Positions 9,274 to 17,885 of a DNA stretch of 64,000 nucleotides are shown one piece after another. The position numbers and the translations under genes were made by a program. Numbering within the stretch: the stretch's first letter is position 1; every line of letters starts with the position of its first letter. The notes under the pieces are model-generated. The model saw nothing but the letters and a program-made list of their open reading frames with translations, had not been told where the DNA came from and did no database searches. Source of the DNA: Nitrososphaerota archaeon (lineage in GTDB: Archaea > Thermoproteota > Nitrososphaeria > Nitrososphaerales > Nitrosopumilaceae); NCBI GenBank assembly GCA_026708305.1, contig JAPOVD010000007.1:121895-185894 (forward strand), read 5' to 3'.

Positions 9274-10008
9274 TTGGGTGGTGCAAAGACTGATATAATA
9301 TTATTGAATGAAAGTGATATACGTTGTGACGGTAGAAAAATAGATGAATTACGTAAAATTATAATCAAAGCTGGGGTATTACAAAATGCTAATGGTTCTT
9401 CCTATATAGAATTTGGTAATAATAAAATTTTAGTTGGTGTTTTTGGACCACGAGACGTTCATCCAAAACATTTGGCAAATACAAATACTGGAATATTGAG
9501 ATGTCGATATCATATGTCGCCCTTTTCTGTAGATGAAAGAAAAAATCCAGCTCCATCAAGACGCGAAATAGAAATCTCAAAAGTAATCAAAGAAGCATTA
9601 GAACCATCAGTAATACTTAAAAAATTCCCACGAACTGTGGTTGATATATTTATTGAAGTACTACAAGCTGATGGAGGTTCTAGATGCGCAGCATTGAATG
9701 CGGCATCTGTGGCATTAGCAGATGCAGGTATTCCTATGCGTGATTTAGTTTCTGCATGTGCTGCAGGAAAAATAGCTAATTCTATAGTTTTAGACGTTAA
9801 TAACGAAGAAGATCAGTTTGGACAAGCTGATATGCCTGTAGGTTACATGCCTAATCTAGAAAAAATAACATTGATTCAATTAGATGGTATTTTAACGCAC
9901 AACGAATATGCAACATGCATAGATGTAGCAATACAAGGGTGTAAAACAATATATCAAATACAAAAAAAAGCACTAATCGATAAATTTTTTCAAGGTGATA
10001 TTAAATGA
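9274..10008 (+). CDS. rrp41: Exosome catalytic subunit Rrp41
   Basis: RNase PH-fold subunit carrying the phosphorolytic 3'-5' exoribonuclease site. Visible motifs: IRCDGRKIDELR, the SRREIEISKVI arginine pair, ADGGSRCAALNAASVALADA and the catalytic-aspartate region QFGQADMPVGYMP. Length is 244 aa. Start is TTG (TTGGGTGGTG) one base after the rrp4 stop; no ATG is available before the conserved core. ATGA overlap to rrp42. Confidence 0.96.
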   Translation: MGGAKTDIILLNESDIRCDGRKIDELRKIIIKAGVLQNANGSSYIEFGNNKILVGVFGPRDVHPKHLANTNTGILRCRYHMSPFSVDERKNPAPSRREIEISKVIKEALEPSVILKKFPRTVVDIFIEVLQADGGSRCAALNAASVALADAGIPMRDLVSACAAGKIANSIVLDVNNEEDQFGQADMPVGYMPNLEKITLIQLDGILTHNEYATCIDVAIQGCKTIYQIQKKALIDKFFQGDIK

Positions 10009-10808
10009 CTATACTTGATGAATTAAAAAAACATAAGATATTAGAATTACTAAAAAACGAAAAACGTATTGATGGTAGAAATTTTCTTGAACCACGATCT
10101 ATTTTGATAGAAACTGATTTAATACAAAAAGCTAACGGTTCTGCACGTGTTGATTTAGGATACACGTCAGTTATTGCAGGAGTAAAAATACAACCTGATA
10201 AACCATTTCCTGATCTTGGTGATAAAGGTATTTTTATTTGTACTGCTGAGATTCTTCCATTGGCTCACCCTGACATAGAACCTGGTCCTCCAGGTGAAGA
10301 TGTCATAGAATTAGCTAGAGTTGTTGATAGAGGAATTAGAGAAACTAATATGATAGATCTATCTAAACTAGTACTGGAGAAAGACAAGTCTGTAATTGGC
10401 ATATTTGTAGATAATTGTATAACTGATTATGATGGTAATCTATTTGATGCATGCTCATATGCAGCAACTGCAGCTATACTTTCATCTGATTTACCTGTTT
10501 GGGAATTAAAGAATGATCAACCTGTTCTATTAGACAAAAGATCTATTATTCCTATAAGCACAATACCAGTATCTGTAACTGTGGGATTGATCGATAGCTA
10601 CTTAATAGTAGATCCTAATGCAGATGAATGGAAATGTATGGATGCTAGAATAACCATTACATCTAATTCTGAAGGAAATGTATGTGCTTTACAAAAAGGA
10701 GGATATGGAAGTTTTACATATGATCAATTATTAGAATGCAGTAAAATTGCAATATCTGTAGGATCAAAAATCAGAAAAATTCTTAAACAACATAAAAAGA
10801 GTAAATAG
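10005..10808 (+). CDS. rrp42: Exosome subunit Rrp42
   Basis: Non-catalytic RNase PH-fold partner that alternates with Rrp41 in the hexamer. It shows RIDGRNFLEPRSI, ANGSARVDLGYTSVIAGVK and the central PGPPGEDVIELARVVDRGIRE region. Length (267 aa) is typical. It starts with ATG overlapping the rrp41 stop (ATGA); eL43 follows after 3 nt. Confidence 0.96.
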   Translation: MTILDELKKHKILELLKNEKRIDGRNFLEPRSILIETDLIQKANGSARVDLGYTSVIAGVKIQPDKPFPDLGDKGIFICTAEILPLAHPDIEPGPPGEDVIELARVVDRGIRETNMIDLSKLVLEKDKSVIGIFVDNCITDYDGNLFDACSYAATAAILSSDLPVWELKNDQPVLLDKRSIIPISTIPVSVTVGLIDSYLIVDPNADEWKCMDARITITSNSEGNVCALQKGGYGSFTYDQLLECSKIAISVGSKIRKILKQHKKSK

Positions 10809-10811
10809 AAA

Positions 10812-11024
10812 ATGGCAAAAAAATCATCATCTCTAAAGGGACTAGGTTGTAGATATGGATTGAAATTACGCAAACAATATACACAAACATACAAGTTATT
10901 AAAATCAAAACGCGTATGTCCAGAATGCGGTTCAATCAAATTCAAGCGCATTGTTATAGGAATATGGTCTTGTAAAAAATGTAAATTCAAAATTGCAGGT
11001 GGAGCTTATGACATTAAATTTTAA
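10812..11024 (+). CDS. rpl37ae: Ribosomal protein eL43 (L37Ae)
   Basis: 70-aa zinc-ribbon protein of the large subunit. It has GLGCRYGLKLRKQY at the N-terminus, the CPECG...CKKC zinc ribbon and the terminal AGGAYDI. It sits in the classic archaeal exosome-eL43-Pcc1-prefoldin order. Confidence 0.95.
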   Translation: MAKKSSSLKGLGCRYGLKLRKQYTQTYKLLKSKRVCPECGSIKFKRIVIGIWSCKKCKFKIAGGAYDIKF

Positions 11025-11268
11025 TGTTCATGTCATTTATGACGCTTTAGACAAAACAAAAGCTATTTTCGATTCTATTAGTACTGACTCTAAATTCTAT
11101 CCAGAACAAGAAACAAAAACTAAAATTACAATAGGCAATCATATATTATTAGCAAACATTGATTCATCACACATACAACATGTAAGAGCAAATTTAAATA
11201 CACTGTTACGTTTAATGCAAGCATGTTTTGATTCTCTAGAATCGATAAAAATATATGAAAAATCATAA
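11008..11268 (+). CDS. pcc1: KEOPS complex subunit Pcc1
   Basis: Small dimerising subunit of KEOPS, the complex that makes t6A37 in ANN-decoding tRNAs. The 86-aa protein has the Pcc1 beta-alpha layout with IDSSHIQHVRANLNTLLRLM as its best-conserved helix. Placement between eL43 and prefoldin beta is where Pcc1 lies in many archaea. I take the ATG at 11008, which overlaps eL43 by 17 nt; a TTG at 10993 would add only five residues. The assignment rests partly on context. Confidence 0.82.
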   Translation: MTLNFNVHVIYDALDKTKAIFDSISTDSKFYPEQETKTKITIGNHILLANIDSSHIQHVRANLNTLLRLMQACFDSLESIKIYEKS

Positions 11269-11279
11269 TTCTTAAAATA

Positions 11280-11636
11280 ATGTCATCTGGTAAACAAATT
11301 CCACCATGGTTGCAAGAGCAAATTATGAAATTGCAACAAACTCAACAAAATTTACAATCCATACTCACACAAAAACAACAACTGGAATTAGAACAAATTG
11401 AATCAGACAAAGCTCTTGATGAATTAAAAAATGCTAATACTGAAGAAATAGTTTATAAATTTGCAGGTTCTATATTGATAAAATCTAATAAGAAGGATCT
11501 AATAACAGAATTAGAAGAAAAAAAAGAATTGGCTAATACTAGATCTATTGTTTTATCAAAACAAGAGACACGTATTAAACAAAACATTAAAGAACAGGAA
11601 AATAAGATAAATGAAATGATCAAAGGAAAATCTTAA
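11280..11636 (+). CDS. pfdB: Prefoldin subunit beta
   Basis: Subunit of the hexameric prefoldin chaperone that passes unfolded proteins to the thermosome. It is 118 aa with two long coiled-coil helices flanking a beta hairpin: PPWLQEQIMKLQQTQQNLQ at the N-terminus, VYKFAGSILIKSNKKDL in the hairpin, and a C-terminal lysine/glutamate coiled coil. It ends the co-directional exosome run. Confidence 0.93.
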   Translation: MSSGKQIPPWLQEQIMKLQQTQQNLQSILTQKQQLELEQIESDKALDELKNANTEEIVYKFAGSILIKSNKKDLITELEEKKELANTRSIVLSKQETRIKQNIKEQENKINEMIKGKS

Positions 11637-11665
11637 TTTTTTATTTGTTTTTGATTTAAATAAAT

Positions 11666-12352
11666 TTGAATTTAAATGATTTACGAATAATTGTGGATGA
11701 GCGTGAAAAAAAAAGTGGCATTCCTGATTTATTGAGATCGGTAGGAATAAATTTAGAAATTAAAACCCTGATAATTGGAGATTATATTGTTAAACCAGAA
11801 ACAATAATCGAAAGAAAAAGTTTAAAAGATTTTTTTTTATCAATATTTGACGGAAGATTATTTAATCAATGTCAGAAACTCAAAGATCATTATCAATACC
11901 CAATAATATTGATTGAGGGTAATTTATCTGATATGGCAAAAATTTCTGAAAACCCATTTATATTTTATGGAGCTATTTCATCTATACTGATAGATTTTAG
12001 AATACCTGTAACTTGTACTCCTGATATTTATCATACATCGAAATTACTTATATCAATGTCCTCAAAACATGGTGTGATGAACGGAACTTTTCTAAAAAAA
12101 ATTAGAAAACCTGAAAATCTTAAACTACAACAACTTGCTTTATTATGTAGTTTGCCAGGAATAGGTGAAAAAACAGCAGAAAAATTATTGAGTAGGTTTG
12201 GTTCTCCTCTAGACGTTTTGAATGCTTCAACTGTAAGTTTATCAAAAGTAGATGGATTAAGTTCATTAAGAGTAAAAAAAATAAAAAAAATATTGAATGA
12301 TCACTATCATATTTACACAAAGTCATTAACGAAACAAGGTACTTTAAATTGA
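11666..12352 (+). CDS. xpf: XPF/ERCC4-family structure-specific endonuclease
   Basis: Nuclease for branched or 3'-flap DNA, of the short archaeal XPF form without a helicase. The ERCC4 nuclease domain (about 1-140) shows IIVDEREKKSG, then GDYIV and the IERKSLKDF catalytic block (the family GDxnERKxxxD). A C-terminal tandem helix-hairpin-helix follows with SLPGIGEKTAEKLLSRFGS. 228 aa; start appears to be TTG at 11666. Its stop overlaps the rhodanese TTG start. Such proteins usually work with PCNA. Confidence 0.92.
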   Translation: MNLNDLRIIVDEREKKSGIPDLLRSVGINLEIKTLIIGDYIVKPETIIERKSLKDFFLSIFDGRLFNQCQKLKDHYQYPIILIEGNLSDMAKISENPFIFYGAISSILIDFRIPVTCTPDIYHTSKLLISMSSKHGVMNGTFLKKIRKPENLKLQQLALLCSLPGIGEKTAEKLLSRFGSPLDVLNASTVSLSKVDGLSSLRVKKIKKILNDHYHIYTKSLTKQGTLN

Positions 12353-13107
12353 AAAACTATCCTGTATTTGTTACATTAGATTGGTTAAATAATAACATTA
12401 ATAATAAAAATTTGGTAATAATTGATGCGCGTAGCAAAAAACTATACGATATAAATCATATTATTAACGCTCAACATATGGGTATAGAAGATGTAATAAA
12501 AATTAATCAACATGGTGCGCATTTAGTTTTGGATGAAAGTGAATTGAATGTTCTATTTGGTAGTAGAGGAATCAACTCTGATAAAACAGTTATTATATAT
12601 GGAAATTATAACGATCATTCCATGTTTAGAATTGCATGGACATTGCTATATTCTGGGCATACAAAAGTTGACATCCTTGATATTGGCATTACTGTGAATG
12701 ATCTTTATAGTTCAAATTCTAAACCTGATGTAACAGAAACTTCGTATGTTTCTAACATAAACAAGAGTTCAAGGATTACAACAAAAGAATTAAAAGAGCA
12801 AATTGGCAATGTTACCATCTTGGATGCACGTTCGCTGCAGGAGTACATGCATGGGCACATACCAACAGCTATTTCATCTCCATTTTTCTACGGTCTAAAA
12901 TCTAATTCTTTTCAGAGTAGTATGAATCTAAAAACAATGTTTAAAGAAAAAATAATTGGCTTAGATAATGATATAGTGTGTTATTGTAGTCATGGGCATC
13001 GTGCTTCTAATTTATTTTTTCAATTACTACATGCAGGATATAAAAATGTAAAATTATATGATGGCTCATTTACGGATTGGTATGGAAAACACTTTGAGAT
13101 CGAATGA
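12349..13107 (+). CDS. Two-domain rhodanese (thiosulfate sulfurtransferase)
   Basis: Sulfurtransferase that moves sulfane sulfur through a cysteine persulfide. Two rhodanese domains: an inactive N-terminal one (about 1-120, IIDARSKKLYDINHI) and a C-terminal active one (ILDARSLQEYMHGHIPTA) with the loop CSHGHRAS, where the first Cys is catalytic. 252 aa. It starts at a TTG overlapping the XPF stop (TTGA). The 3' end overlaps nob1 by 38 bp on the other strand. Physiological sulfur donor unknown. Confidence 0.92.
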   Translation: MKNYPVFVTLDWLNNNINNKNLVIIDARSKKLYDINHIINAQHMGIEDVIKINQHGAHLVLDESELNVLFGSRGINSDKTVIIYGNYNDHSMFRIAWTLLYSGHTKVDILDIGITVNDLYSSNSKPDVTETSYVSNINKSSRITTKELKEQIGNVTILDARSLQEYMHGHIPTAISSPFFYGLKSNSFQSSMNLKTMFKEKIIGLDNDIVCYCSHGHRASNLFFQLLHAGYKNVKLYDGSFTDWYGKHFEIE

Positions 13108-13570
13108 CTTTTTTTTTAATTTTTGTACCACATATATTGCATATATTATGAATTGACAAACTATTACAGCCCGGACAATAATATGAAAAATTTTTGATGC
13201 TTTTTATACCTGAAGTCATAATTGACCTGGTACTAATTCCAAAATTTTTTGCAACATTAATAATTGCAAAATCATCAGTTATTAATTCCCCTTTCAAATT
13301 CAGGCATAATGCAATAATTGATATATCCTCTTTTGATAACGTTTGCATATCGCCTGTTTTTTTGGCCATTTTTATAACTTGGAGTTTATATGATTGTTGT
13401 GCGTCTATTATAATTACTCTTTCTATTTTTAACAATGTTTGTAATATATCATAATTTTTTTGAATATGTTTAATTTCGTTAAAAACTAGTGATGTGGTAT
13501 AATATTTATTCTCTGATCTAAATGGTACTCCAGCATAAAATGCATTGGCATCCAATACTCTAAAAACCAA
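13070..13570 (-). CDS. nob1: rRNA maturation endonuclease Nob1
   Basis: PIN-domain ribonuclease that trims the 3' end of 16S rRNA precursor, with a zinc ribbon. PIN acidic residues are visible in VLDANAFYAG, SLVFNEIKHI and LITDDFAI. The zinc ribbon is CPGC...CNIC near residues 135-150. 166 aa. Start is a TTG at 13570 inside the 3' end of NAD kinase (11-nt overlap). The 3' end overlaps the rhodanese by 38 bp. Confidence 0.93.
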   Translation of the reverse strand: MVFRVLDANAFYAGVPFRSENKYYTTSLVFNEIKHIQKNYDILQTLLKIERVIIIDAQQSYKLQVIKMAKKTGDMQTLSKEDISIIALCLNLKGELITDDFAIINVAKNFGISTRSIMTSGIKSIKNFSYYCPGCNSLSIHNICNICGTKIKKKVIRSQSVFHTNP

Positions 13571-14369
13571 GTTTATTCATTTGTCTTAATCCTCGTTTTT
13601 TGAGTCTTATAAAGACAGCTTGTTTGTTATATTTTTTTATGATTATAGATTCATCAAATCTTGCGGACTTAATTACTTGAGCATCCATAACAATATTACA
13701 ATCATGAGAACAATCTACTTGAATTTTTTTTGCAGGTACCACTATAGATTCTAACCCATATACAGGTGCAACAGGTGTTATAATTAATGTATTTAAACTT
13801 TCATGTAAGATGGGTCCGCCTAAAGAAAATGAGTGTCCTGTAGAACCACTAGGTGTTGCAATTATGACTCCGTCCATTTTTTGTTTTACTGTATCATTTT
13901 GAAATCTGATTGTAAATTCAGAAGTTTTGGTCAAATTTTTTCTATTTATGTATATCTCATTTAAAGCTGGTGGGAATTCTCTACCACTACATTCTGCTAC
14001 TATTCTTAATCTTTTATCTAAAAATACATTATTTGTTACGATTTGTTGTAAAGCTTGATCTATTTGTTCTTCTCTTATTTCAGATAATATGCCCCTATTA
14101 CCACCTACATTTATTGTTAGTATAGGAATTTCATTTTGCAAATGTCGAAATGTTCTTAATGTTGTCCCATCTCCACCTAAAGTTATAACCATATCTAATT
14201 TTTTATTTTGTAATTCATCTATTGATTCAATTTTTATAGTTTTTTTAATAGGTGTTGTAGTATATACTAATGTATTCATTTTGGATAATTTCTTAATAAT
14301 TTTCTCTGCGACATTCTCTGATTCTATTGATCCAAATTTTGTGATTATGCCTACCTTTTTTAATTTCAA
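13560..14369 (-). CDS. nadK: NAD kinase
   Basis: Phosphorylates NAD+ to NADP+ using ATP or polyphosphate. Diagnostic motifs are GGDGTTLRTFRH, the glycine-rich INVGGNRGILSEI segment, NEIYINRK and ATPSGSTGHSFSLGGPIL. 269 aa, normal for archaeal NadK. Start codon is TTG at 14369. It is the first gene of a two-gene unit with nob1. Confidence 0.95.
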   Translation of the reverse strand: MKLKKVGIITKFGSIESENVAEKIIKKLSKMNTLVYTTTPIKKTIKIESIDELQNKKLDMVITLGGDGTTLRTFRHLQNEIPILTINVGGNRGILSEIREEQIDQALQQIVTNNVFLDKRLRIVAECSGREFPPALNEIYINRKNLTKTSEFTIRFQNDTVKQKMDGVIIATPSGSTGHSFSLGGPILHESLNTLIITPVAPVYGLESIVVPAKKIQVDCSHDCNIVMDAQVIKSARFDESIIIKKYNKQAVFIRLKKRGLRQMNKLGF

Positions 14370-14465
14370 TACGGTTTTTTATTTTAATAATATTTAAAAT
14401 ATAGTTATTATGACTATTATTACACATTAGATAAGCTTTTTAAGTATTCATAGCGATATTGAATT

Positions 14466-15425
14466 ATGTCCATTTTATTAAAAGATCGAATATACACAAT
14501 GGAATCGCCTACAGCTAAACGTGGTATTTATCCATTGCATGGTTATAAATTAGGTCTTTATAGATTACCAATAAAATTACAAGATCCGCCTGAAATTCAG
14601 TCGATATTTGATGGTATGAAAAAAACATTTGATATGGATCTGTACGCTGATAGAATTTATGCCACATATAAATGGATAGAAGAAAATACTGATAATGAAT
14701 ATCACGAAGAAAAAGTGGAATTGAGTGTTACAGTAGAAGTAGTTACAGGTGAAGTGATAGATCTAATTTATCAAATATTCCCAATTGAAAAATTTGGAGA
14801 TCCTCAATGGGTGAAAGATTATAGAAAAAAAGCTGATTCATATGCTAAAATGATAATAGATACTATATTACGTAATACTATTCTTGCTGACAAAATGATT
14901 CAATCATTTATGAATACTGATAAACTGACTAATGAGGAAGCAGTAAAAAAACTTGAAGAACTAACACCGTTAGCTAAAATTGTACCTAATGCAAAACCAA
15001 AACTAATACAAAAAGATGTTAGTGAACATTCAACAAAAGCTAATCATGAAGAAGAAATAATTAGTGCTCCTGACGGTGCTAAACCTGGACCAATAGATGT
15101 AGAATATAAAAACCACATAAAGCCATCTGATACTTATACAGTTAGTGCTAACAATAATAAAATAAAAACATGGGGACGAGTAGGTACTGATAATAAAATA
15201 ATGGGTGTATGGGGAGAATTTGTATCTGTAGATTTTGATATATGTATTGCAGATGGTGCTTGTATTGATGCATGCCCTGTAAATGTATATGAATGGTTTG
15301 ATTCTCCAGGAAACGTAGCTTCTGAAAGAAAACCTCTCATGGCTAGAGAACCTGATTGCATCTTTTGTCTTGCCTGTGAAGGAGTATGTCCGCCACAAGC
15401 GATTAAAATATTCGAAAAAAAATAG
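14466..15425 (+). CDS. Sulfolobus-type 3Fe/4Fe ferredoxin fused to a long N-terminal domain
   Basis: The last 90 or so residues resemble the zinc-containing ferredoxins of Sulfolobus: GVWGEFVSVDFDICIADGAC, ACPVNVYEWFDSPG and CIFCLACEGVCP. Cluster I ligands are C260, D263 (replacing the second Cys), C266 and C308; cluster II ligands are C298, C301, C304 and C270. An Asp at that position usually means a 3Fe-4S or labile 4Fe cluster. Residues 1-200 are an acidic/helical region I do not recognise as a named domain, followed by a flexible linker. It is probably a cytosolic electron carrier, or its N-terminal domain docks it to a partner. Monocistronic; 319 aa. Confidence 0.85.
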   Translation: MSILLKDRIYTMESPTAKRGIYPLHGYKLGLYRLPIKLQDPPEIQSIFDGMKKTFDMDLYADRIYATYKWIEENTDNEYHEEKVELSVTVEVVTGEVIDLIYQIFPIEKFGDPQWVKDYRKKADSYAKMIIDTILRNTILADKMIQSFMNTDKLTNEEAVKKLEELTPLAKIVPNAKPKLIQKDVSEHSTKANHEEEIISAPDGAKPGPIDVEYKNHIKPSDTYTVSANNNKIKTWGRVGTDNKIMGVWGEFVSVDFDICIADGACIDACPVNVYEWFDSPGNVASERKPLMAREPDCIFCLACEGVCPPQAIKIFEKK

Positions 15426-15470
15426 AATCTTGTCTAATGACTCAAATTAACTTTTTGAATTAACGGTTTC

Positions 15471-17471
15471 ATGGTTAATTATTTAATACAATTAATTTTA
15501 GATTTTTTCATAATATCTGCAGTTTTAATAACAATGTATACATGCAACTTTTATTATTTATCATATTTATCTAGTAAACGTAATGTCAAACATATTATAA
15601 TAGATGATCGTAATCCGTCTATCACAATTCAATTACCAATTTATAATGAAAAATATGTAGCTGTGAGACTAATTACTTCTATTTGTAAGCTAGACTATCC
15701 AAAAGATAAAATATTCATTATGATCCTTGATGATTCTGACGATGATACTGCTGATTTATTAAAACATGTGGTTGCTAAATATAAAAAATTAGGATTTAAT
15801 ATTATGTATATTCATCGTAATAATAGAATTGGTTATAAAGCAGGCGCATTAAAAAACGCAATGAAATTCACTAATACTGAATATGTAGCAATTTTTGACG
15901 CTGATTTCATACCTCCAAATTGGTTCTTGAAAAAAACTATATCTCACTTCTCTGATCCATGCGTGGGACTAATTCAATGTAGGTGGGGTCACTTAAATGA
16001 AAACTATTCTTTATTAACTAAGGCTCAAGCATTAAGTCTAGATTTTCATTTTTTAATAGAACAAAATGCAAAAAGTAATTCAAATCTTTTCATGAATTTT
16101 AATGGAACCGCTGGAATTTGGAGAAAAAAATGTATTGATGATTCGGGAGGATGGCATACTGCTACATTAGTTGAAGATTTAGACTTGAGTTATAGAGCAC
16201 AGATGAAAGGTTGGAAATGTATTTTTTTATCAGATATTATTGTTAATGCAGAATTGCCAGTACAAATGAATGGAGCTAAAAGACAACAATTTCGTTGGGC
16301 AAAAGGATCAATTCAATGTGCAATAAAATTATTAGGAATTATTATTTTTAGACGTAAGATTGGAATCTCTACTAAAATACAAGCTTTTGTTCAACTTACA
16401 CGCCACATTGTTTTTCCATTGATATTGATTCAATTCATTGCTTTGCCTATTTTGTTAGCATCTAGCGTGAATTTGTATGTAGTGAGCTTTATGCCTATAA
16501 TTACAATAGCTGCATATTTGATGATGGGTCCTGGTGCGTATTTAATAGTCATACATAAATTATGGGGCAAAAAATGGAAAAGTAAGGCACTTGTAATGCC
16601 ATATCTAATTATTTACTCTTTGGGAATGTCCATTAATAACACAATAGCAGTTTTTGATGCTATATTTGGTACCAAAAATGAATTCTTACGAACTCCAAAA
16701 TACGGTATAATTAAAAAAACAGACGATTGGAAGAACAAATCATATAATCTTCCATTTACAAAAACTACATTGTTAGAAGTTTTTTTTTCAGTTTATGGTA
16801 TTATAGGAGTTTTGATTTCTATTTTTTCTAATAATATAGTATTCGTACCAATAATATCCTTACATGTAATAGGTTTCATTTATGTTGCATATTTGAGCAT
16901 TTCCCATACTAAATTTAAAAAAACCAAATCTTTTTCTAGTACTATAATTAATAATAATAAGACATCTAAGTTGTATTATAGATTAAGTATTGTGATAATA
17001 TCGATTATAACATTTTTTGGTATATATGCTGCATATGCCAGTTATCAAACTCATGTATATCCAATTGACATGTCACGTGGATTATTAGACAGAATAATTG
17101 CTTCATCAGATGTTAATTCTATATTAGACGATTTACATAGAATTAAAAATTATTTGCCAAAAGACAGTAATCCAGTATGGTTGTTTCCTACTGATAGCAC
17201 AAATTTTGTTCGAATTCAAAAAGATCTTGATAATCTAATACATACAGTAACTATATTAAAAACTGTTAATGATAAAACTACTTTTAATACAGGAATGATT
17301 GATATTGATAATAGATCTCAACTAATTAAAGAAAATTTAGTAGATGTAACACCATATGTATATGTAAGTATCTCAAACATTGTATACAGTGTAATTTGGA
17401 TCGCATCCATATTGGGATTTTTTACAATATTGAAAAAAAAGAATAAAGAATTAAGTACAAAAAATATTTAA
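15471..17471 (+). CDS. Family 2 membrane glycosyltransferase, cellulose-synthase-like
   Basis: Processive-type GT2 enzyme that would build or export a surface polysaccharide. An N-terminal membrane helix (about 5-28) precedes a cytoplasmic GT-A domain with LPIYNEKYVAVRLI, ILDDSDDDTADLL, FDADFIPPNWF, VEDLDLSYRAQMKGW and QQFRWAKGS, i.e. D, DxD, the base Asp and QxxRW. Several membrane segments follow (about 290-460 and later), then an extracytoplasmic loop and a last helix near 640. 666 aa. No accessory polysaccharide gene is adjacent, so the product is unknown. Confidence 0.9.
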   Translation: MVNYLIQLILDFFIISAVLITMYTCNFYYLSYLSSKRNVKHIIIDDRNPSITIQLPIYNEKYVAVRLITSICKLDYPKDKIFIMILDDSDDDTADLLKHVVAKYKKLGFNIMYIHRNNRIGYKAGALKNAMKFTNTEYVAIFDADFIPPNWFLKKTISHFSDPCVGLIQCRWGHLNENYSLLTKAQALSLDFHFLIEQNAKSNSNLFMNFNGTAGIWRKKCIDDSGGWHTATLVEDLDLSYRAQMKGWKCIFLSDIIVNAELPVQMNGAKRQQFRWAKGSIQCAIKLLGIIIFRRKIGISTKIQAFVQLTRHIVFPLILIQFIALPILLASSVNLYVVSFMPIITIAAYLMMGPGAYLIVIHKLWGKKWKSKALVMPYLIIYSLGMSINNTIAVFDAIFGTKNEFLRTPKYGIIKKTDDWKNKSYNLPFTKTTLLEVFFSVYGIIGVLISIFSNNIVFVPIISLHVIGFIYVAYLSISHTKFKKTKSFSSTIINNNKTSKLYYRLSIVIISIITFFGIYAAYASYQTHVYPIDMSRGLLDRIIASSDVNSILDDLHRIKNYLPKDSNPVWLFPTDSTNFVRIQKDLDNLIHTVTILKTVNDKTTFNTGMIDIDNRSQLIKENLVDVTPYVYVSISNIVYSVIWIASILGFFTILKKKNKELSTKNI

Positions 17472-17711
17472 GACGTTCTGATAGTTTTTTTTATCATTGT
17501 TTCAGATTCTAATTTATCGTCCAACGTAAATCAAGATTTAGGTTCTACTATGAACAAAAATATTTTATTTAAATTTAGATTCCAATAATTATCGCATTTT
17601 ATGAAATATTTTGATTTGATTTTAAGTTTTAATTGATGATTTATAATTTTTATCTTGATCTTTATAATTGTATAATTTTTGGTAAAAAATTATGATTTTT
17701 GTAATAGTAGT
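17472..17711. other. Gene-free AT-rich spacer
   Basis: 240 bp between the glycosyltransferase and the 35-codon gene. It opens with an oligo-T run and is otherwise low-complexity T-rich sequence broken by stops in all frames. I see no gene, tRNA or convincing RNA structure in it. Confidence 0.5.
17485..17492 (+). terminator. Oligo-T putative terminator after the glycosyltransferase
   Basis: A run of eight T, 14 nt after the stop codon, with no hairpin. Archaeal RNA polymerase terminates at oligo-T tracts, so this is a plausible end point, but T runs are common in this AT-rich DNA. Confidence 0.35.
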
Positions 17712-17819
17712 TTATTTGTTTATTAGCTCTGGTTCATGTAATGTCTCGTGAAAAGTTTTTTCAATTAGTCCGTTTATAGTATCCAAAAAACCTTTTTCAC
17801 AATATTCGCATTTTATCAT
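17712..17819 (-). CDS. 35-aa CxxC mini-protein
   Basis: An ATG-initiated frame encodes 35 residues beginning MIKCEYC, so C4 and C7 form a CxxC knuckle. H24 and H28, in a TFHETLHEP stretch, could complete a metal site. It is the only coding-like frame in a 413-bp gap. A TATA-like element lies 25-30 nt upstream of its ATG. It diverges from the CPA2 antiporter across a palindrome. Small zinc-knuckle proteins are common in this phylum, but I cannot name a family. Function unknown. Confidence 0.5.
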   Translation of the reverse strand: MIKCEYCEKGFLDTINGLIEKTFHETLHEPELINK

Positions 17820-17829
17820 ATATTACTGT

Positions 17830-17851
17830 ATAGTACGGTACTATTATATAT
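17830..17851. promoter_or_regulatory. Palindrome beside a shared TATA-like element in a divergent promoter
   Basis: Positions 17830-17844 read ATAGTAC-G-GTACTAT, a perfect 15-bp palindrome with 7-bp arms. A TATA-like TTATATAT (17844-17851) touches its right edge. It can serve the antiporter (ATG 17886) on plus and, in reverse, the 35-aa gene (ATG 17819) on minus. A dimeric regulator binding here would block both. Confidence 0.45.
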
Positions 17852-17885
17852 TGATTGTGAATACTTTATTTTTTGAATATGAATT

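Noticed and set aside
15030..15398. Minus-strand frame over the ferredoxin
   Set aside because: Antisense to the cysteine motifs of a conserved protein; Tyr/Phe/Ser-rich shadow.
17520..17711. AT-rich spacer as a replication origin
   Set aside because: No origin recognition box repeats, no adjacent cdc6/orc1 gene; base composition matches other spacers.
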